From Bruticola sp004554425 (lineage in GTDB: Bacteria > Vulcanimicrobiota > Xenobia > Xenobiales > Xenobiaceae): a DNA stretch of 64,000 nucleotides. The translations under genes and the position numbers were made by a program. Shown piece after piece: positions 35,944 through 45,373 of this stretch. The number at the start of each line of letters is the position of its first letter. Within the stretch, counting starts at the first letter, position 1. Where the stretch lies: the NCBI GenBank assembly GCA_958366945.1, contig CATXCY010000009.1:1-64000 (forward strand), written 5' to 3'. The notes under the pieces are model-generated. The model was not told the origin of the DNA and did no database searches. It saw nothing but the letters and a program-made list of their open reading frames with translations.

Positions 35944-37020
35944 ATGACTTCAAAACAAGAACACGCACAGTCTCAGGTTGAACACAAACCTTTGGGATTG
36001 ATTTTGGCTTTCAGCATCTTAAGTTTGCTAGGCCAATATCTTTTTAAACTAGGTATGGAAAGTGAATGGGCTAAACAAACGGTTTTAGCTTTAAGCTCAG
36101 AAGCTGGCGCTTTCGCTCACGGTGAGCTAATTGAAAGCCTAAGGCTCATTTTTCATAGTATTATCCTTTTCTTACAGCCAATGGTCTTTATTGGTATGAT
36201 CGCTTATGGATTGTCTGCTGTTTGCTGGCTTTCTATCCTCAGTAAAGTAGAACTTAGCTTTGCATATCCTATGATTAGCATGGGTTACGTAGCTATTTTG
36301 TTTATGGGCTGGCTAGGCTTTGGTGAAGAGGTCTCTTGGCTGCGTTGGGTTGGTGTCTTCCTTATTTCTTTGGGAATTTTGGCTATATATTCAGAGAAAG
36401 CTTTTGTGCGCCGCAGTGGTGCCGTAGCCGCTTTTTTCTTAGCTTTAGCTATCGCTGTCTTTACTTTGACTAATAGTGGCGAAGGCATAGTTGCCGATTT
36501 TGATAAACCGGTATGGTTAATTATTTGCACTATACCTTTAGGGGTGATTGGCCAAATTTTATTAAAAGCTGGCATGAATTTAGATATAAATAAAGAGCGC
36601 GTACAAAAAATAGGCTCGGCTTGTCGTCAAATTAAGGAAAATTGGCTTCCTTCCACATGGCAAGCATTATTTAATGCTTGTACTTTATGTTTGAGCCCCA
36701 GAGTTTTTGTCGGCTTATGTGTTTATGTATTATCTACAGTACTTTGGCTGGTTCTACTTACAAAGGTACCGATTAGTTTTTTATATCCTTTGCTAAGTTT
36801 TGGCTATGTTTTAGTTCTACTTATTGGCTGGCTTGGCTTTGGTGAAAAGGTCAGTTTTGTGCGCTGGTACGGCGTTTTAGTTATTTGTTTGGGCATAGTT
36901 TTTATTTACTCTGAAGCTCTTGTCAATACTTACGCTTTGCTTTTTGCTGCTGCTTTGGTTATTTTGGCTGCATCTATACTTAGTGCCAAGCATTTTGTTA
37001 AAGTAGAGCAGCTTGCTTAA
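35944..37020 (+). CDS. Duplicated DMT/EamA-like membrane transporter
   Basis: 358 residues, hydrophobic throughout, with about 10 helices. Two halves repeat: LSFAYPMISMGYVAILFMGW in the first corresponds to ISFLYPLLSFGYVLVLLIGW in the second, each followed by LGFGE(E/K)VS and an IYSE end. The pattern suggests a fusion of two small ArnE/EmrE-like four-helix units plus extra helices. Substrate unknown. It starts seven bases after the PEP-synthase-like gene, so the two are almost certainly one operon. A terminator follows. Confidence 0.85.
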   Translation: MTSKQEHAQSQVEHKPLGLILAFSILSLLGQYLFKLGMESEWAKQTVLALSSEAGAFAHGELIESLRLIFHSIILFLQPMVFIGMIAYGLSAVCWLSILSKVELSFAYPMISMGYVAILFMGWLGFGEEVSWLRWVGVFLISLGILAIYSEKAFVRRSGAVAAFFLALAIAVFTLTNSGEGIVADFDKPVWLIICTIPLGVIGQILLKAGMNLDINKERVQKIGSACRQIKENWLPSTWQALFNACTLCLSPRVFVGLCVYVLSTVLWLVLLTKVPISFLYPLLSFGYVLVLLIGWLGFGEKVSFVRWYGVLVICLGIVFIYSEALVNTYALLFAAALVILAASILSAKHFVKVEQLA

Positions 37021-37079
37021 ATCTTGGGTTGGCATCAAGTTGGCTCTATAGGCACAGCTTACCATCAATTTGCCATAAT

Positions 37080-37127
37080 AATAAAAGTGAGTTTCTCTCA
37101 AGATGGTAGAGAAAAACTCACTTTTAT
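37080..37127. terminator. Bidirectional terminator between the DMT gene and hisS
   Basis: AATAAAAGTGAGTTTCTCT pairs with AGAGAAAAACTCACTTTTATT with small irregularities. T runs lie on both outward sides, serving two converging genes. Confidence 0.9.
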
Positions 37128-37152
37128 TTTTTCCTTAAAAAATAGCTAGCCT

Positions 37153-38463
37153 CTATTTTTGTTGGCTTTTAATCCAATCTTGCAAAGGCAATTGTACTTG
37201 ATCACCTGTTTTTAAGTCTTTAACTTCAACCAATTGGGTTTCTTCTGTGTATTGGTGAGGGAAGAGCATAAAGGGAATGCCTTTGCGGTCGGCGTAGCGA
37301 ATTTGCTTTTTCAAAGCGGCCACTTCATGGAAAATTTCCGTAGGAATGCCTTGCTCACGCAAAGCGGCGGCAATGGCGCGGCACGCCGGACGCAGCTCTT
37401 CACTGGGCCAACTAATTAGCACCTGAGTGGGAGTTTGGCGTGAACAATCTAAAGCATTTTGAGCAAACAAATGGGAAATAAGGCGACTTAAGCCAATGCT
37501 TATACCCACGCCAGGCAATTTGCGATTAATAAATTGAGAAGCTAAGTTTTCGTAACGTCCACCAGAGCAAATGCTGCCTAAGCTGGGATAGTCGGGCAAC
37601 ATAGTTTCGTAGATAGTGCCCGTGTAGTAATCCAAGCCTCGCACAATGCCCAAGTTGAAAATTAAGTTTTCACTGCCAATATGGGAAAGCTCGTCAGCTA
37701 CAAAGGCCAATTCTTCCAAACCTTTTTGGAAAGTTTCATTATCAGTGCCCAGCTCTTTGGCTTTAGCCAAAACTTCTTGAGGAGTACCTTTAAGGGAGCA
37801 CAAAGCCAAGCATTTGTCGGCTGTCTCGTTGTCTATTTCCAACTTTGTCAGAGCTTCTCTGACCTTGTCGGCGCCGATTTTATCAATTTTATCTACTTCG
37901 CGTAAAACGTTGGCACTATTAGCTTCATCTAAGCCTAAGCTTTGATAATAGCCTAAAAGGACTTTGCGGTTGTTAATATTTATTTGAGCACGGATGCCTA
38001 ATTTTTGGAAAATTTCGTGAATAACAGCTGGCAATTCGGCGTCAAAACTTAAGGGCAATTCGCCATCACCAATAACATCAATATCGGCTTGGTAAAATTC
38101 ACGGAAGCGTCCTTCTTGAGGGCGTTCGCCGCGCCAGACTTTTTGAATTTGCCAGCGCTTGAAGGGGAAATTGACCGCACCGCTATTTTGGGCCACGTAG
38201 CGAGCCAAAGGTACTGTCAAATCAAAATGCAAAGCCATCTCCCAGCGGCCGGGAGTACCCTGCAAACGGCCCAAACCGTAAATTTCTTTATTTATTTCGC
38301 CTTTGGCAGCCAAGATAGAGACACGCTCTACGGCGCTAGTCTCGAGGCGGGAAAAACCATGTAGCTCATAAACGCTGCGAATAATGTCTATGACACGCTG
38401 TTCGGCAATTTGCTGGCCGGGAAGCCATTCGGGAAAACCGCTTAAAGGAGTAGGTTTGATCAT
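37153..38463 (-). CDS. hisS: Histidyl-tRNA synthetase
   Basis: 436 residues. A class II synthetase that charges tRNA-His. It starts near PLSGFPEWLP. Motif 2 is WQIQKVWRGERPQEGRFREF, followed by YQADIDVIG. The His-specific signature GLDYYTGTIYE and motif 3 (LPGVGISIGLSRL) are present. The anticodon-binding domain is at about 335-436 (TQVLISWPSEE). Length is normal. It stands alone; ATG 38463 follows AGAGAGAAA. Confidence 0.96.
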   Translation of the reverse strand: MIKPTPLSGFPEWLPGQQIAEQRVIDIIRSVYELHGFSRLETSAVERVSILAAKGEINKEIYGLGRLQGTPGRWEMALHFDLTVPLARYVAQNSGAVNFPFKRWQIQKVWRGERPQEGRFREFYQADIDVIGDGELPLSFDAELPAVIHEIFQKLGIRAQININNRKVLLGYYQSLGLDEANSANVLREVDKIDKIGADKVREALTKLEIDNETADKCLALCSLKGTPQEVLAKAKELGTDNETFQKGLEELAFVADELSHIGSENLIFNLGIVRGLDYYTGTIYETMLPDYPSLGSICSGGRYENLASQFINRKLPGVGISIGLSRLISHLFAQNALDCSRQTPTQVLISWPSEELRPACRAIAAALREQGIPTEIFHEVAALKKQIRYADRKGIPFMLFPHQYTEETQLVEVKDLKTGDQVQLPLQDWIKSQQK

Positions 38464-38483
38464 ATCTATTTCTCTCTAAATGC

Positions 38484-38521
38484 AAAAAAGCAGCCTCAAG
38501 GAAAAATTTCACGAGGCTGCT
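38484..38521 (-). terminator. Intrinsic terminator of the small secreted protein gene
   Basis: On the minus strand GCAGCCTC pairs perfectly with GAGGCTGC and is followed by TTTTTT. It sits just upstream of hisS. Confidence 0.88.
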
Positions 38522-38549
38522 GTTCTAAAAGCCAGAAATAAGAAGCAGA

Positions 38550-38978
38550 TTACTTCTCAGACTGGTTCTCCAACCACTGGTAGAACGGGATCGTGCGAGC
38601 TGAACGTACGCGGTTGCGGTTGTCAGCGCGGACTTCGATCTTGGAACCAACGCGGATAGCGTCGAAGGAAGGAGTGTACTGAGTCAAGTTTTCGTACAGG
38701 TAGAAGTTGGCAATGTCATCTTCAGAACCGTCGATATCGACGCTCATGTACTTACCGTCGACGTACACGACTTCGCCGGTGAAATCCTTCTGCCAGGTTA
38801 CGCCGGCGTCAGGAGTACCGAACTCCAAGTTCTCGGGACCCATCCAAGTAGTGTACCATACGCCAGGAGCCATCTGATGATTAGACTGGACGTCTGTTTC
38901 CGCTGTTGCGACACCAGCTGAAGCGCAGATTACGGCCGCCATGAACGCGGTGCAAGCTAAATTACGGAGAGCCTTCAT
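38550..38978 (-). CDS. Small secreted protein, possibly OB-fold
   Basis: 142 residues. A strong AAGGAGGTGA precedes ATG 38978; the longer in-frame extension is non-coding leader. A signal peptide (LACTAFMAAVICASAGVATA) ends near residue 25. The mature part (FTGEVVYVDGKYMSVDIDG, then RVGSKIEVRADNRNRVRSAR) looks like an OB-type or DUF5666-like beta-barrel; this is weak inference. Codons are C-ending and biased as in the porin, suggesting abundant expression. It is transcribed behind a long structured leader. Confidence 0.75.
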   Translation of the reverse strand: MKALRNLACTAFMAAVICASAGVATAETDVQSNHQMAPGVWYTTWMGPENLEFGTPDAGVTWQKDFTGEVVYVDGKYMSVDIDGSEDDIANFYLYENLTQYTPSFDAIRVGSKIEVRADNRNRVRSARTIPFYQWLENQSEK

Positions 38979-39351
38979 TTCGTTTTTCACCTCCTTGATT
39001 AAGAACTCAACCGCAACGGCTACACAGCCAACTGCGGCGGGGCGATCTCTGGTCTGAGACCTAAGATTTATGCTGGCGAGTTCGCCTAAAATCTTTCTTA
39101 CCCTGCCCGAACCCAGGAATATTTTCGCTTCTGCACATCTGAAAATCCGGGGCAGGCCAAAATCTTTCAAAAGGTTGGGAGTTCTCACAATCCCACCTTA
39201 TGCGCCGACCTAAAAATAATTCCTTCTTAAGCTTGTCTTTTTTTTGCAAATTTTAGAATTTTGCTTTGCTAGCGCAGATACTGGTGTAATATTGAAAAAA
39301 AACCTAATTTTTGCTAGCTTTGAGGCAAAGTTCTTTTAGTGGGTGGTCTTT
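38979..39351. other. 373-bp non-coding region with a hairpin-rich leader
   Basis: No ORF with a ribosome-binding site was found. On the minus strand it holds four consecutive stem-loops (39011-39197) leading to the small secreted protein. The far end must contain promoters for both divergent genes, but none could be called by eye. Confidence 0.6.
39011..39197 (-). ncRNA. Candidate structured leader RNA or small RNA with four hairpins
   Basis: Paired segments: GGTTGGGA/TCCCACC (39173-39197); CCTGCCCG/CGGGGCAGG with an inner GATTTTC/GAAAAT pairing (39102-39156); AAGATTT/AAATCTT enclosing GGCGAGTTCGCC (39063-39095); and CCGCAACGGCT/AGCCAACTGCGG (39011-39037). A GGTCTGAGACC repeat sits at 39051-39061. 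Pairs are read by eye. No known riboswitch class is recognised. It lies immediately upstream of the ribosome-binding site of the small secreted protein gene. Confidence 0.5.
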
Positions 39352-40356
39352 ATGTTTTGGCAATCTTTGGGCGTTGGCTCTCTGATAAATCTAGTCGGAG
39401 ACAATAACCAAAAACGTGATGTTAGCTTAATTCAGCAGCAAAGTTTAGTCTCTCTTCGTGACGAACTTAATAAACTTTTAGCTTCTAGCCAGAATAATGT
39501 AGACGCCGATTTTGAAGAAGACGGCTCTTTGGAAGCCAAGGCCCAATTAGCTGAAGCTCTGAACCAGTTTACCTCTCCAGAAGAAAGTAATGAAATAGTC
39601 TCTCAAATGCAAGGCGACTACTATGCCGAAAAACAGAGGCTTATTGCAAATTTAAGTGCTCGTTTAGCTGACTTGAAAGCCGATTTCTATGATAAATATT
39701 GTCTGAAAAACCGTGAACTTCCCGGAGGGGCTGTCGAGCTTATTTTAGATGAAAACGGTCAGCCAGAATTAGTGGAAGGTTACGAAACGCCAGAGCTTAA
39801 GATTTTGCGTGGCAAGTGGGAAGCTGAACAACGTCGCCATTTAATCGAAAAGCAAGATCTGGAGCGCGACGAATTTTTGACTCAATGGAAAGCCAAACTT
39901 TTAGAATTTTTGCAAGATAATAAAAGGCGCTTTATTGTCGATAGAGTTTACAACGAATTGTTTGAAATGCTTATGGAGATGCGCTCTGCTGCTGTAGAAA
40001 TTGTCTTGCGCCAAGACAGAGAGCGTTGGCTTTTGGAAATACCTCCCGAAGATGAGATCAAAGATGTCGCTGAAGCTGGCCTTAACGAATTGGAAGAATT
40101 GTGCCACCAAGAGGCTACTTTAGAGCGTGAGTCTCCAGATATGCAAGAAATTCTTAATTTTGAGCGTGAATTGGCTACTTATATCTATCAGTGCCGCCAC
40201 GAACTGCGTCGCAAACGTTATGATGATAGTGATTTCCTCGATTTGCGCGGTGGCTTACAAGCTCGTCAGGAAGAATATATAGATTTTACTGAAGCGTTGC
40301 CTGCTCATATTATTAGTTGCTTGGACGATTTGGGGCTAAGCAATGATAATTTGTAA
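39352..40356 (+). CDS. Coiled-coil protein of unknown function
   Basis: 334 residues from ATG 39352; GTG 39343 is an alternative start. It is strongly charged, with long helical heptad-like stretches (KAQLAEALNQFTSPEES, then KWEAEQRRHLIEKQDLERDE and RRFIVDRVYNELFEMLMEMR). There is no signal peptide or membrane helix, so it should be cytoplasmic. No family is recognised. GGTGG is the only possible ribosome-binding site. It is monocistronic in appearance. Confidence 0.65.
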   Translation: MFWQSLGVGSLINLVGDNNQKRDVSLIQQQSLVSLRDELNKLLASSQNNVDADFEEDGSLEAKAQLAEALNQFTSPEESNEIVSQMQGDYYAEKQRLIANLSARLADLKADFYDKYCLKNRELPGGAVELILDENGQPELVEGYETPELKILRGKWEAEQRRHLIEKQDLERDEFLTQWKAKLLEFLQDNKRRFIVDRVYNELFEMLMEMRSAAVEIVLRQDRERWLLEIPPEDEIKDVAEAGLNELEELCHQEATLERESPDMQEILNFERELATYIYQCRHELRRKRYDDSDFLDLRGGLQARQEEYIDFTEALPAHIISCLDDLGLSNDNL

Positions 40357-40414
40357 TTTGACTTTGTGAAGTAGGCGCAGCCAAAACTAAAAATTGGTGC
40401 ATGGCGTAGGTGTA

Positions 40415-41707
40415 CTAAGAGCGGCCTACGCCATAGTATTGGAAGTTGTGTTCGGCCATGCGTTTAGGCTCAAAGAGGTTACGCCCGTCTAATATTATCG
40501 GAGTGGCCATTTCTTCGTGCACTTTAAGCAAATCGGCGCTTTTAAATTGGGGCCATTCAGTACAAATAATTAGGGCTTGGGCTTGCCGACAAGCGTCCAA
40601 AGCATTTTTGCACATGGTTGCTTGGGGCAAGATTTGGGATGCTTTATCCATGGCTGCTGGATCGTAACATTGTACTTGAGCACCTTCTTGAAGCAGCGCC
40701 TGGATTATTTCCACGGCCGGCGCAAAACGCAAATCGTCTGTATGTGGCTTAAAAGATAAGCCCCACACAGCTAAACGCAAACCGTCTAAATTGTGGTAGA
40801 TCTTTTTTAGTTGCTCTAAAGCCCAACGGCGTTGGGTATTATTTACTTTTTCTACAGCTTCAAGTAATTCAAAATCGTAGCCCAAATCTTTGGCTATCCT
40901 AATATAAGCAGCCACATCTTTGGGCAAGCACATGCCTCCGTAGCCTATGCCAGCTTCCATAGAAGCCATGCCAATTCGATGGTCGAGACCGATGCCTTTA
41001 GCTACTTTTTTTATGTCTGCGCCGGAACGCTGACAAACTTGAGCTACTGAATTGATAAAAGATATTTTTAAAGCTAAAAAGGCATTGGCCGAATGTTTTA
41101 TAAGCTCGGCGGAATTTATATCAGTAATAAGTAATGGCGCATTTAAAGGCTCGTAAAGTTCTACTAGCAAAGAAGAAGCTCTTTGAGAGGAAACGCCTAT
41201 AACGACTCGATCTGGATGTAAAAAGTCGTGAATGGCTGTGCCTTCGCGTAAAAATTCTGGGTTGGAAGCTACATCAAACTCTACATTTGTAGCAGCATAA
41301 GTACTGATAGTGCGCTTTACCCATTCGCCTGTACGCACTGGCACGGTACTCTTTTCCACAATAAGGCGGTAACTATCCATATTGACGGCTATCTCTTTGG
41401 AAACTGCTTCTACAAAAGAAAGATCGGCTCGACCATCTGGCAAAGGCGGCGTATTAACACATATAAAAATGATTTGGCTGCCACGTACCGCTTCGGCAAT
41501 GCTGTCTGTAAAGTGCAATTTGCCTTCAGCTGTGTAAATTTTGATTAGTTGCTCAAGGCCTGGCTCGTAGATTGGACATTCTTGACGCTGCAATTGGGCC
41601 AACTTTTCTAAATTGTTATCTACCGCGATGATGTTGTGTCCCAACTCGGCTAGACAGGCACCGGTTACCAGACCGACGTAACCGCAGCCTATAATGCTTA
41701 TGTCCAT
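40415..41707 (-). CDS. ugd: UDP-glucose 6-dehydrogenase
   Basis: 430 residues. It oxidises UDP-glucose to UDP-glucuronate for envelope polysaccharide. It has the N-terminal NAD-binding GCGYVGLVTGACLAELGH, the VNTPPLPDG block, VEKSTVPVRTGEW, the catalytic-Cys motif GYGGMCLPKD, and a C-terminal WGLSFKPHTDDLR. All family landmarks are present and length is normal. AGGAG lies 9 bases before ATG 41707. Another nucleotide-sugar dehydrogenase specificity (for example UDP-ManNAc) is less likely. Confidence 0.93.
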   Translation of the reverse strand: MDISIIGCGYVGLVTGACLAELGHNIIAVDNNLEKLAQLQRQECPIYEPGLEQLIKIYTAEGKLHFTDSIAEAVRGSQIIFICVNTPPLPDGRADLSFVEAVSKEIAVNMDSYRLIVEKSTVPVRTGEWVKRTISTYAATNVEFDVASNPEFLREGTAIHDFLHPDRVVIGVSSQRASSLLVELYEPLNAPLLITDINSAELIKHSANAFLALKISFINSVAQVCQRSGADIKKVAKGIGLDHRIGMASMEAGIGYGGMCLPKDVAAYIRIAKDLGYDFELLEAVEKVNNTQRRWALEQLKKIYHNLDGLRLAVWGLSFKPHTDDLRFAPAVEIIQALLQEGAQVQCYDPAAMDKASQILPQATMCKNALDACRQAQALIICTEWPQFKSADLLKVHEEMATPIILDGRNLFEPKRMAEHNFQYYGVGRS

Positions 41708-41881
41708 TTTCTTACTCTCCTAAAATGGCGCCTACGCCCAAAAAGCGCATTTTGCTGAAGCAATAGGCTTTCACCTGCTTGCACTGACGACAAAATGCGA
41801 TTTTTGGATAGAAAATATTCACTTGAGCTAATGTGATTCGAGCTTATAGCGATTTGTGAAGCTGAGAGGGCAGCTCAAAGT

Positions 41882-44017
41882 CTATTTCACAAAGTGAGGC
41901 GTGTCTTTAAGCTCTAAAGTAAGCGTCTTTAACTTAGGACTCTTTATAAAAAGGCGTGCATTGTCAGCTGCCGTCTCTAAATTTAACTCGGTTGCACCGC
42001 GTCGGTCGGTCTGGCCTTTGTAAAGTACTTGCCCTTGGGCGTCTTCTACGCTAAATGGCGACAAAGGCAAAGCGTTGTGCCATTCATCTTCAATTAGCAC
42101 TTTTAAAGACAGTTTCAACTTGGAAGTAGCATATGGAACAGCGTCCTTTACTGGCAATTCTGGAGCAGAGGGAGCTGGCGAAGCTTCTTGGGGCTCTGGA
42201 GTTTCGGCTTCGCCCAAATCGATTAAACCTTTTAAGGGCTGCTCCGGAATAGGCGCTTCCAAGTCATCTTCGTCAGGCTGGGCCTGAACAAGCGTTGTGT
42301 CGGTTGGCGGGCCAGCTGGAGGCTGAACTAATGGCGAAGTTGAGTGCTTACTAGTTGATAAAGGAGCCGCTGTCAATAAGCAATTGCTTAGCTGAACAAT
42401 AAGTCTATGTGGATCGCCGCTCTCCAAACGCAAGGCAGATGTGCCTTTAGAAAATAAACCGCTGGCCGAAAGGCTGCCCATTCCCGGAGAGCGCAAAGAC
42501 TGAACTTCAAATTCAGCCCGCCCGTCTTTGGTAACTACCTGACTTGGGCACTTCAGGCCCAGCCCATAAAGATCGAGCACCGTACCGTCCGGTACAGGAT
42601 TGCCTTTAGAATTTAGAGCCAGCACCGAAGCCTGGCCTTTGTCGCGTCCGTTGCTTTTTAATGTTTTGGGTAAGTCTATTTTTATAAGGCTGGGATAAGC
42701 TGTACCGCGGCTGTCTTTTAGTACCAAAGCGTCACCTATGGGTCGTTGGTAGGTGCCAGCTTGGGGGCCGTTGCCTACAATATTGGGGCCAATAGCCATG
42801 CCTACCGAGCCGCCGCCATCGAGGTTGAGCGCTTCAGTCATGCCTTTTTTTTGCAAATATTTAGCCAAGACGGGCAGCTTCCAGCCTTGGCTGTGACTGT
42901 CGCGGGCGCCGGATAAGGTGGCCAGCATCATTTTGTCTTTGTTGTAGGCAATAAGACTGCGCCCGCAAGCTCTGGTAATATCGTTACCTTTGGGGCCAAG
43001 TTCTTCGGCATCGGCTGTAATGTAAAGCTGGCCGTTTTTAAGCAAAGTGGGGCCAGCTCCCAAAGCCATACGCAAAGGAGGAGTCGGTTGGCCGTTAAGA
43101 CGCACTACTTGGCCTTTGATGGCTTTTAAGCGCTCAATCATAGGCTGCCCGTCTTGGGTAAAAGCGATCACGCTGCGGGCGGGGCGGCGGCTGACATGAG
43201 GAGAAATGAGCTTGCCATCTTTAACCACTAGGCCGAGCAAGCCTCCGTTGGGCATATTGAAGAAGCCACCATTTATGCCAGCAACGGCCCCTTCTTCTTG
43301 AGGCACGATCTTGCTTAACACAGCTACAGTGTGGGGATTATTATTGTTGGCCAAAGCTACATCTACGCTTATATGCGGATCAGAACGATCAAAAAGAAGC
43401 TGATTCCAAAGCAAAGTACCGAAAGTCGGATCCTTAATAAGCTGGCGACTCCAAGTAATGCCGGGAGAAATTTTATAGGTTGAGGGCAATTGTTTGGGAG
43501 TGGTATTTATATCTACTACCAGACGGTGCGGTTCTTTTAATTTAAAAAACGATACTTTGTCAGGTTGAATTGCTGAGGCAAAATTGATAGTAAAACGGCC
43601 ACGGTTGAAGTTTGGCCAGCTTATTTGCCATGTTTTGACAGCTTTGCTTTTAGGAACACTTTCCGGCTTTACGTTACTTTGTTGGCGGGTATTGACGAAA
43701 TCGATAGTGAGGCTTTGGCCTTGGTTGCCGAAACTATAATCAAAATCTGGTTCTTCTTCGGTGTTAAACACTAGGCGCATTTTAGAACCAGAGACAGAAT
43801 GGCGTATCGCTTCTAGGCTATTGAATTTACCCTGGTCGGAATTGAGCGGCTTTGCAATAAGAGTTCTTTCTGTTAAAACTGGAGCGGTCGCTACCTGGCG
43901 CAGACGGTTATTTTTAGCGTTAGCTGCTTGAGCACTTTCAAAGCTTGTTGGTATCCATAAGCCGACGCCTAAAGCGGTTGTCAAAATAAGTATGTAGGAA
44001 AAATGTTTTTTATTCAT
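41882..44017 (-). CDS. Exported AMIN plus phosphodiester-glycosidase (NAGPA-type) protein
   Basis: 711 residues. After a signal peptide (YILILTTALGVGLWIPTS), an AMIN-like domain at about 65-170 (SLTIDFVN, RLVVDINTTP) suggests binding to the cell wall. The NAGPA/phosphodiester glycosidase domain is at about 215-435 (AGINGGFFN, PARSVIAF, ALNLDGGGSVGMAIG). The C-terminal part is Pro/Ser/Thr/Glu-rich with a final beta domain. Such proteins may trim envelope glycans. No neighbouring gene is close enough to suggest an operon; ugd lies 174 bases downstream. Confidence 0.87.
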   Translation of the reverse strand: MNKKHFSYILILTTALGVGLWIPTSFESAQAANAKNNRLRQVATAPVLTERTLIAKPLNSDQGKFNSLEAIRHSVSGSKMRLVFNTEEEPDFDYSFGNQGQSLTIDFVNTRQQSNVKPESVPKSKAVKTWQISWPNFNRGRFTINFASAIQPDKVSFFKLKEPHRLVVDINTTPKQLPSTYKISPGITWSRQLIKDPTFGTLLWNQLLFDRSDPHISVDVALANNNNPHTVAVLSKIVPQEEGAVAGINGGFFNMPNGGLLGLVVKDGKLISPHVSRRPARSVIAFTQDGQPMIERLKAIKGQVVRLNGQPTPPLRMALGAGPTLLKNGQLYITADAEELGPKGNDITRACGRSLIAYNKDKMMLATLSGARDSHSQGWKLPVLAKYLQKKGMTEALNLDGGGSVGMAIGPNIVGNGPQAGTYQRPIGDALVLKDSRGTAYPSLIKIDLPKTLKSNGRDKGQASVLALNSKGNPVPDGTVLDLYGLGLKCPSQVVTKDGRAEFEVQSLRSPGMGSLSASGLFSKGTSALRLESGDPHRLIVQLSNCLLTAAPLSTSKHSTSPLVQPPAGPPTDTTLVQAQPDEDDLEAPIPEQPLKGLIDLGEAETPEPQEASPAPSAPELPVKDAVPYATSKLKLSLKVLIEDEWHNALPLSPFSVEDAQGQVLYKGQTDRRGATELNLETAADNARLFIKSPKLKTLTLELKDTPHFVK

Positions 44018-44040
44018 CGGATTGTTGCATATATCGGAAC

Positions 44041-44083
44041 AAAAAAAGAATAAAAGCCCCCTCAGCTGAAGCGAAGGAGGCCC
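44041..44083 (-). terminator. Intrinsic terminator of the UPF0173 gene
   Basis: On the minus strand GCCTCC pairs with GGGGGC (one wobble) around a 12-base loop and is followed by a T-rich run. Confidence 0.75.
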
Positions 44084-44111
44084 GTACTTATATTAAATTG
44101 AGGGCAAAAAT

Positions 44112-44822
44112 CTAAAATTGGATATTGCCTTCGCATTCGTAAATATCGCCAGCGGCCATTACTTGTACTTTTTTGCCTGTCTCTTCTTCGACTAAATGCT
44201 TAAATTGTTGCGGATCGGCTTTGACAACAGGGAAAGTATTAAAGTGCATGGGAATCACTTCTTTAGGTTTAAGCATTTTGACCGCTTCCACGGCTTCTTC
44301 GATATCCATAGTGAAAGTGCCGCCGATAGGTAAAAGAGCCAAATCTAAGTTATAACGCTTGCCTATCAACTCCATATCGCCGAAAAGTCCGGTGTCGCCG
44401 GAATGATAAATAGTTACACCACCGATATTGAGTACGATGCCTACGGAAGCGCCGGCGTATTTGCCTTCAAAAGAAGAACTATGGGTAGCTGGAACTAAAC
44501 GCATCCAGCCCCAAGGAAACTCTAATTTGCCACCTAAAGCGCAAGGAAAAGATTTTACTCCTTTAGCTGCTAAAAGATTGGCTAATTCAAAGGGAGCTAC
44601 TACAGTAGCGCCGTGCAATTTGGCTAAAGATTCGGCGTCGCCGCTGTGGTCACCGTGGCCGTGAGTCAGCAAAATATGGGAAAAGACTAAGCCTTTAGGT
44701 AAGCTTTTGCCTTGCATATGAGGATTGCCAGTAATAAAAGGATCAATAATAACAGCTTGTTTATCTTCTGTTTCTAAAGCAAAAGCTGAATGACCGAAAT
44801 AATGAATGAGAACTTTAGACAT
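44112..44822 (-). CDS. UPF0173 metallo-beta-lactamase-fold hydrolase
   Basis: 236 residues. It opens with YFGHSAFALE, as UPF0173 proteins do, and has the metal motif LLTHGHGDHSGD (His54, His56, Asp58, His59) and the later HSGDTGLFGD and IPMHFNTFP ligands. Substrate unknown in the family. AAGGAAGGAG precedes the ATG. A UPF0158-like gene lies 59 bases upstream on the same strand. Confidence 0.92.
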   Translation of the reverse strand: MSKVLIHYFGHSAFALETEDKQAVIIDPFITGNPHMQGKSLPKGLVFSHILLTHGHGDHSGDAESLAKLHGATVVAPFELANLLAAKGVKSFPCALGGKLEFPWGWMRLVPATHSSSFEGKYAGASVGIVLNIGGVTIYHSGDTGLFGDMELIGKRYNLDLALLPIGGTFTMDIEEAVEAVKMLKPKEVIPMHFNTFPVVKADPQQFKHLVEEETGKKVQVMAAGDIYECEGNIQF

Positions 44823-44881
44823 GAATACTCCTTCCTTGATGGCCCACTTGAAAAACGCAAGCAGTGGGCATGGGCAAAAAG

Positions 44882-45289
44882 CTAGCCGAGATGGGTAAGT
44901 TTAAGGAAATTTTCTAAGCGCTTTTGGGAGCAGCTTTTTAAGTAGGTATCGAGTTGACGTTTCTCTTTGGCTTTGCGCTCTAAAAGGAGTCTAAACTCGC
45001 GGTAAGGAGCTGGACTAGACAGAGCGTCGGTCAGTTTGGCAGCCAAAGCTTTGTCGGCCACAATCTTAATAAAACCTTGCAACTCGGCATAGCGCTCAGT
45101 TCCAGTTTTTTTAGGAATTTGCACAAAACGCTTGGCGTCGGCAGCCATATCGCGCTTGAATCTTTCAATGCCTTGCGGATCTTGCAAGCTGACTTTACGC
45201 ACCGTTTGCAATTTTATGTCGGCAAACCATTGTACGCCGGGATCACTTTCATTTAAAGCTTCAATAAGTTTGGCATGATCTATAGCCAT
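44882..45289 (-). CDS. UPF0158-like protein
   Basis: 135 residues. The second half (APYREFRLLLERKAKEKRQL) resembles UPF0158, where a YREF helix is characteristic; the rest is helical and charged. No catalytic motif is visible. AAAGGAGG lies about 12 bases before ATG 45289. It probably shares a transcript with the UPF0173 gene downstream and perhaps with ispF upstream. The family call is moderate. Confidence 0.5.
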   Translation of the reverse strand: MAIDHAKLIEALNESDPGVQWFADIKLQTVRKVSLQDPQGIERFKRDMAADAKRFVQIPKKTGTERYAELQGFIKIVADKALAAKLTDALSSPAPYREFRLLLERKAKEKRQLDTYLKSCSQKRLENFLKLTHLG

Positions 45290-45373
45290 TATTTGCTTAT
45301 CCCTCCTTTAAATTTATCTTGCAATTACCTGGCTGCCTATTTTTCGCTTTGGCAACCTGACTACTTCAATTGC

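Noticed and set aside
38550..39188. 212-residue form of the small secreted protein
   Set aside because: The strong ribosome-binding site and signal peptide place the start at 38978; the extension is a structured leader.
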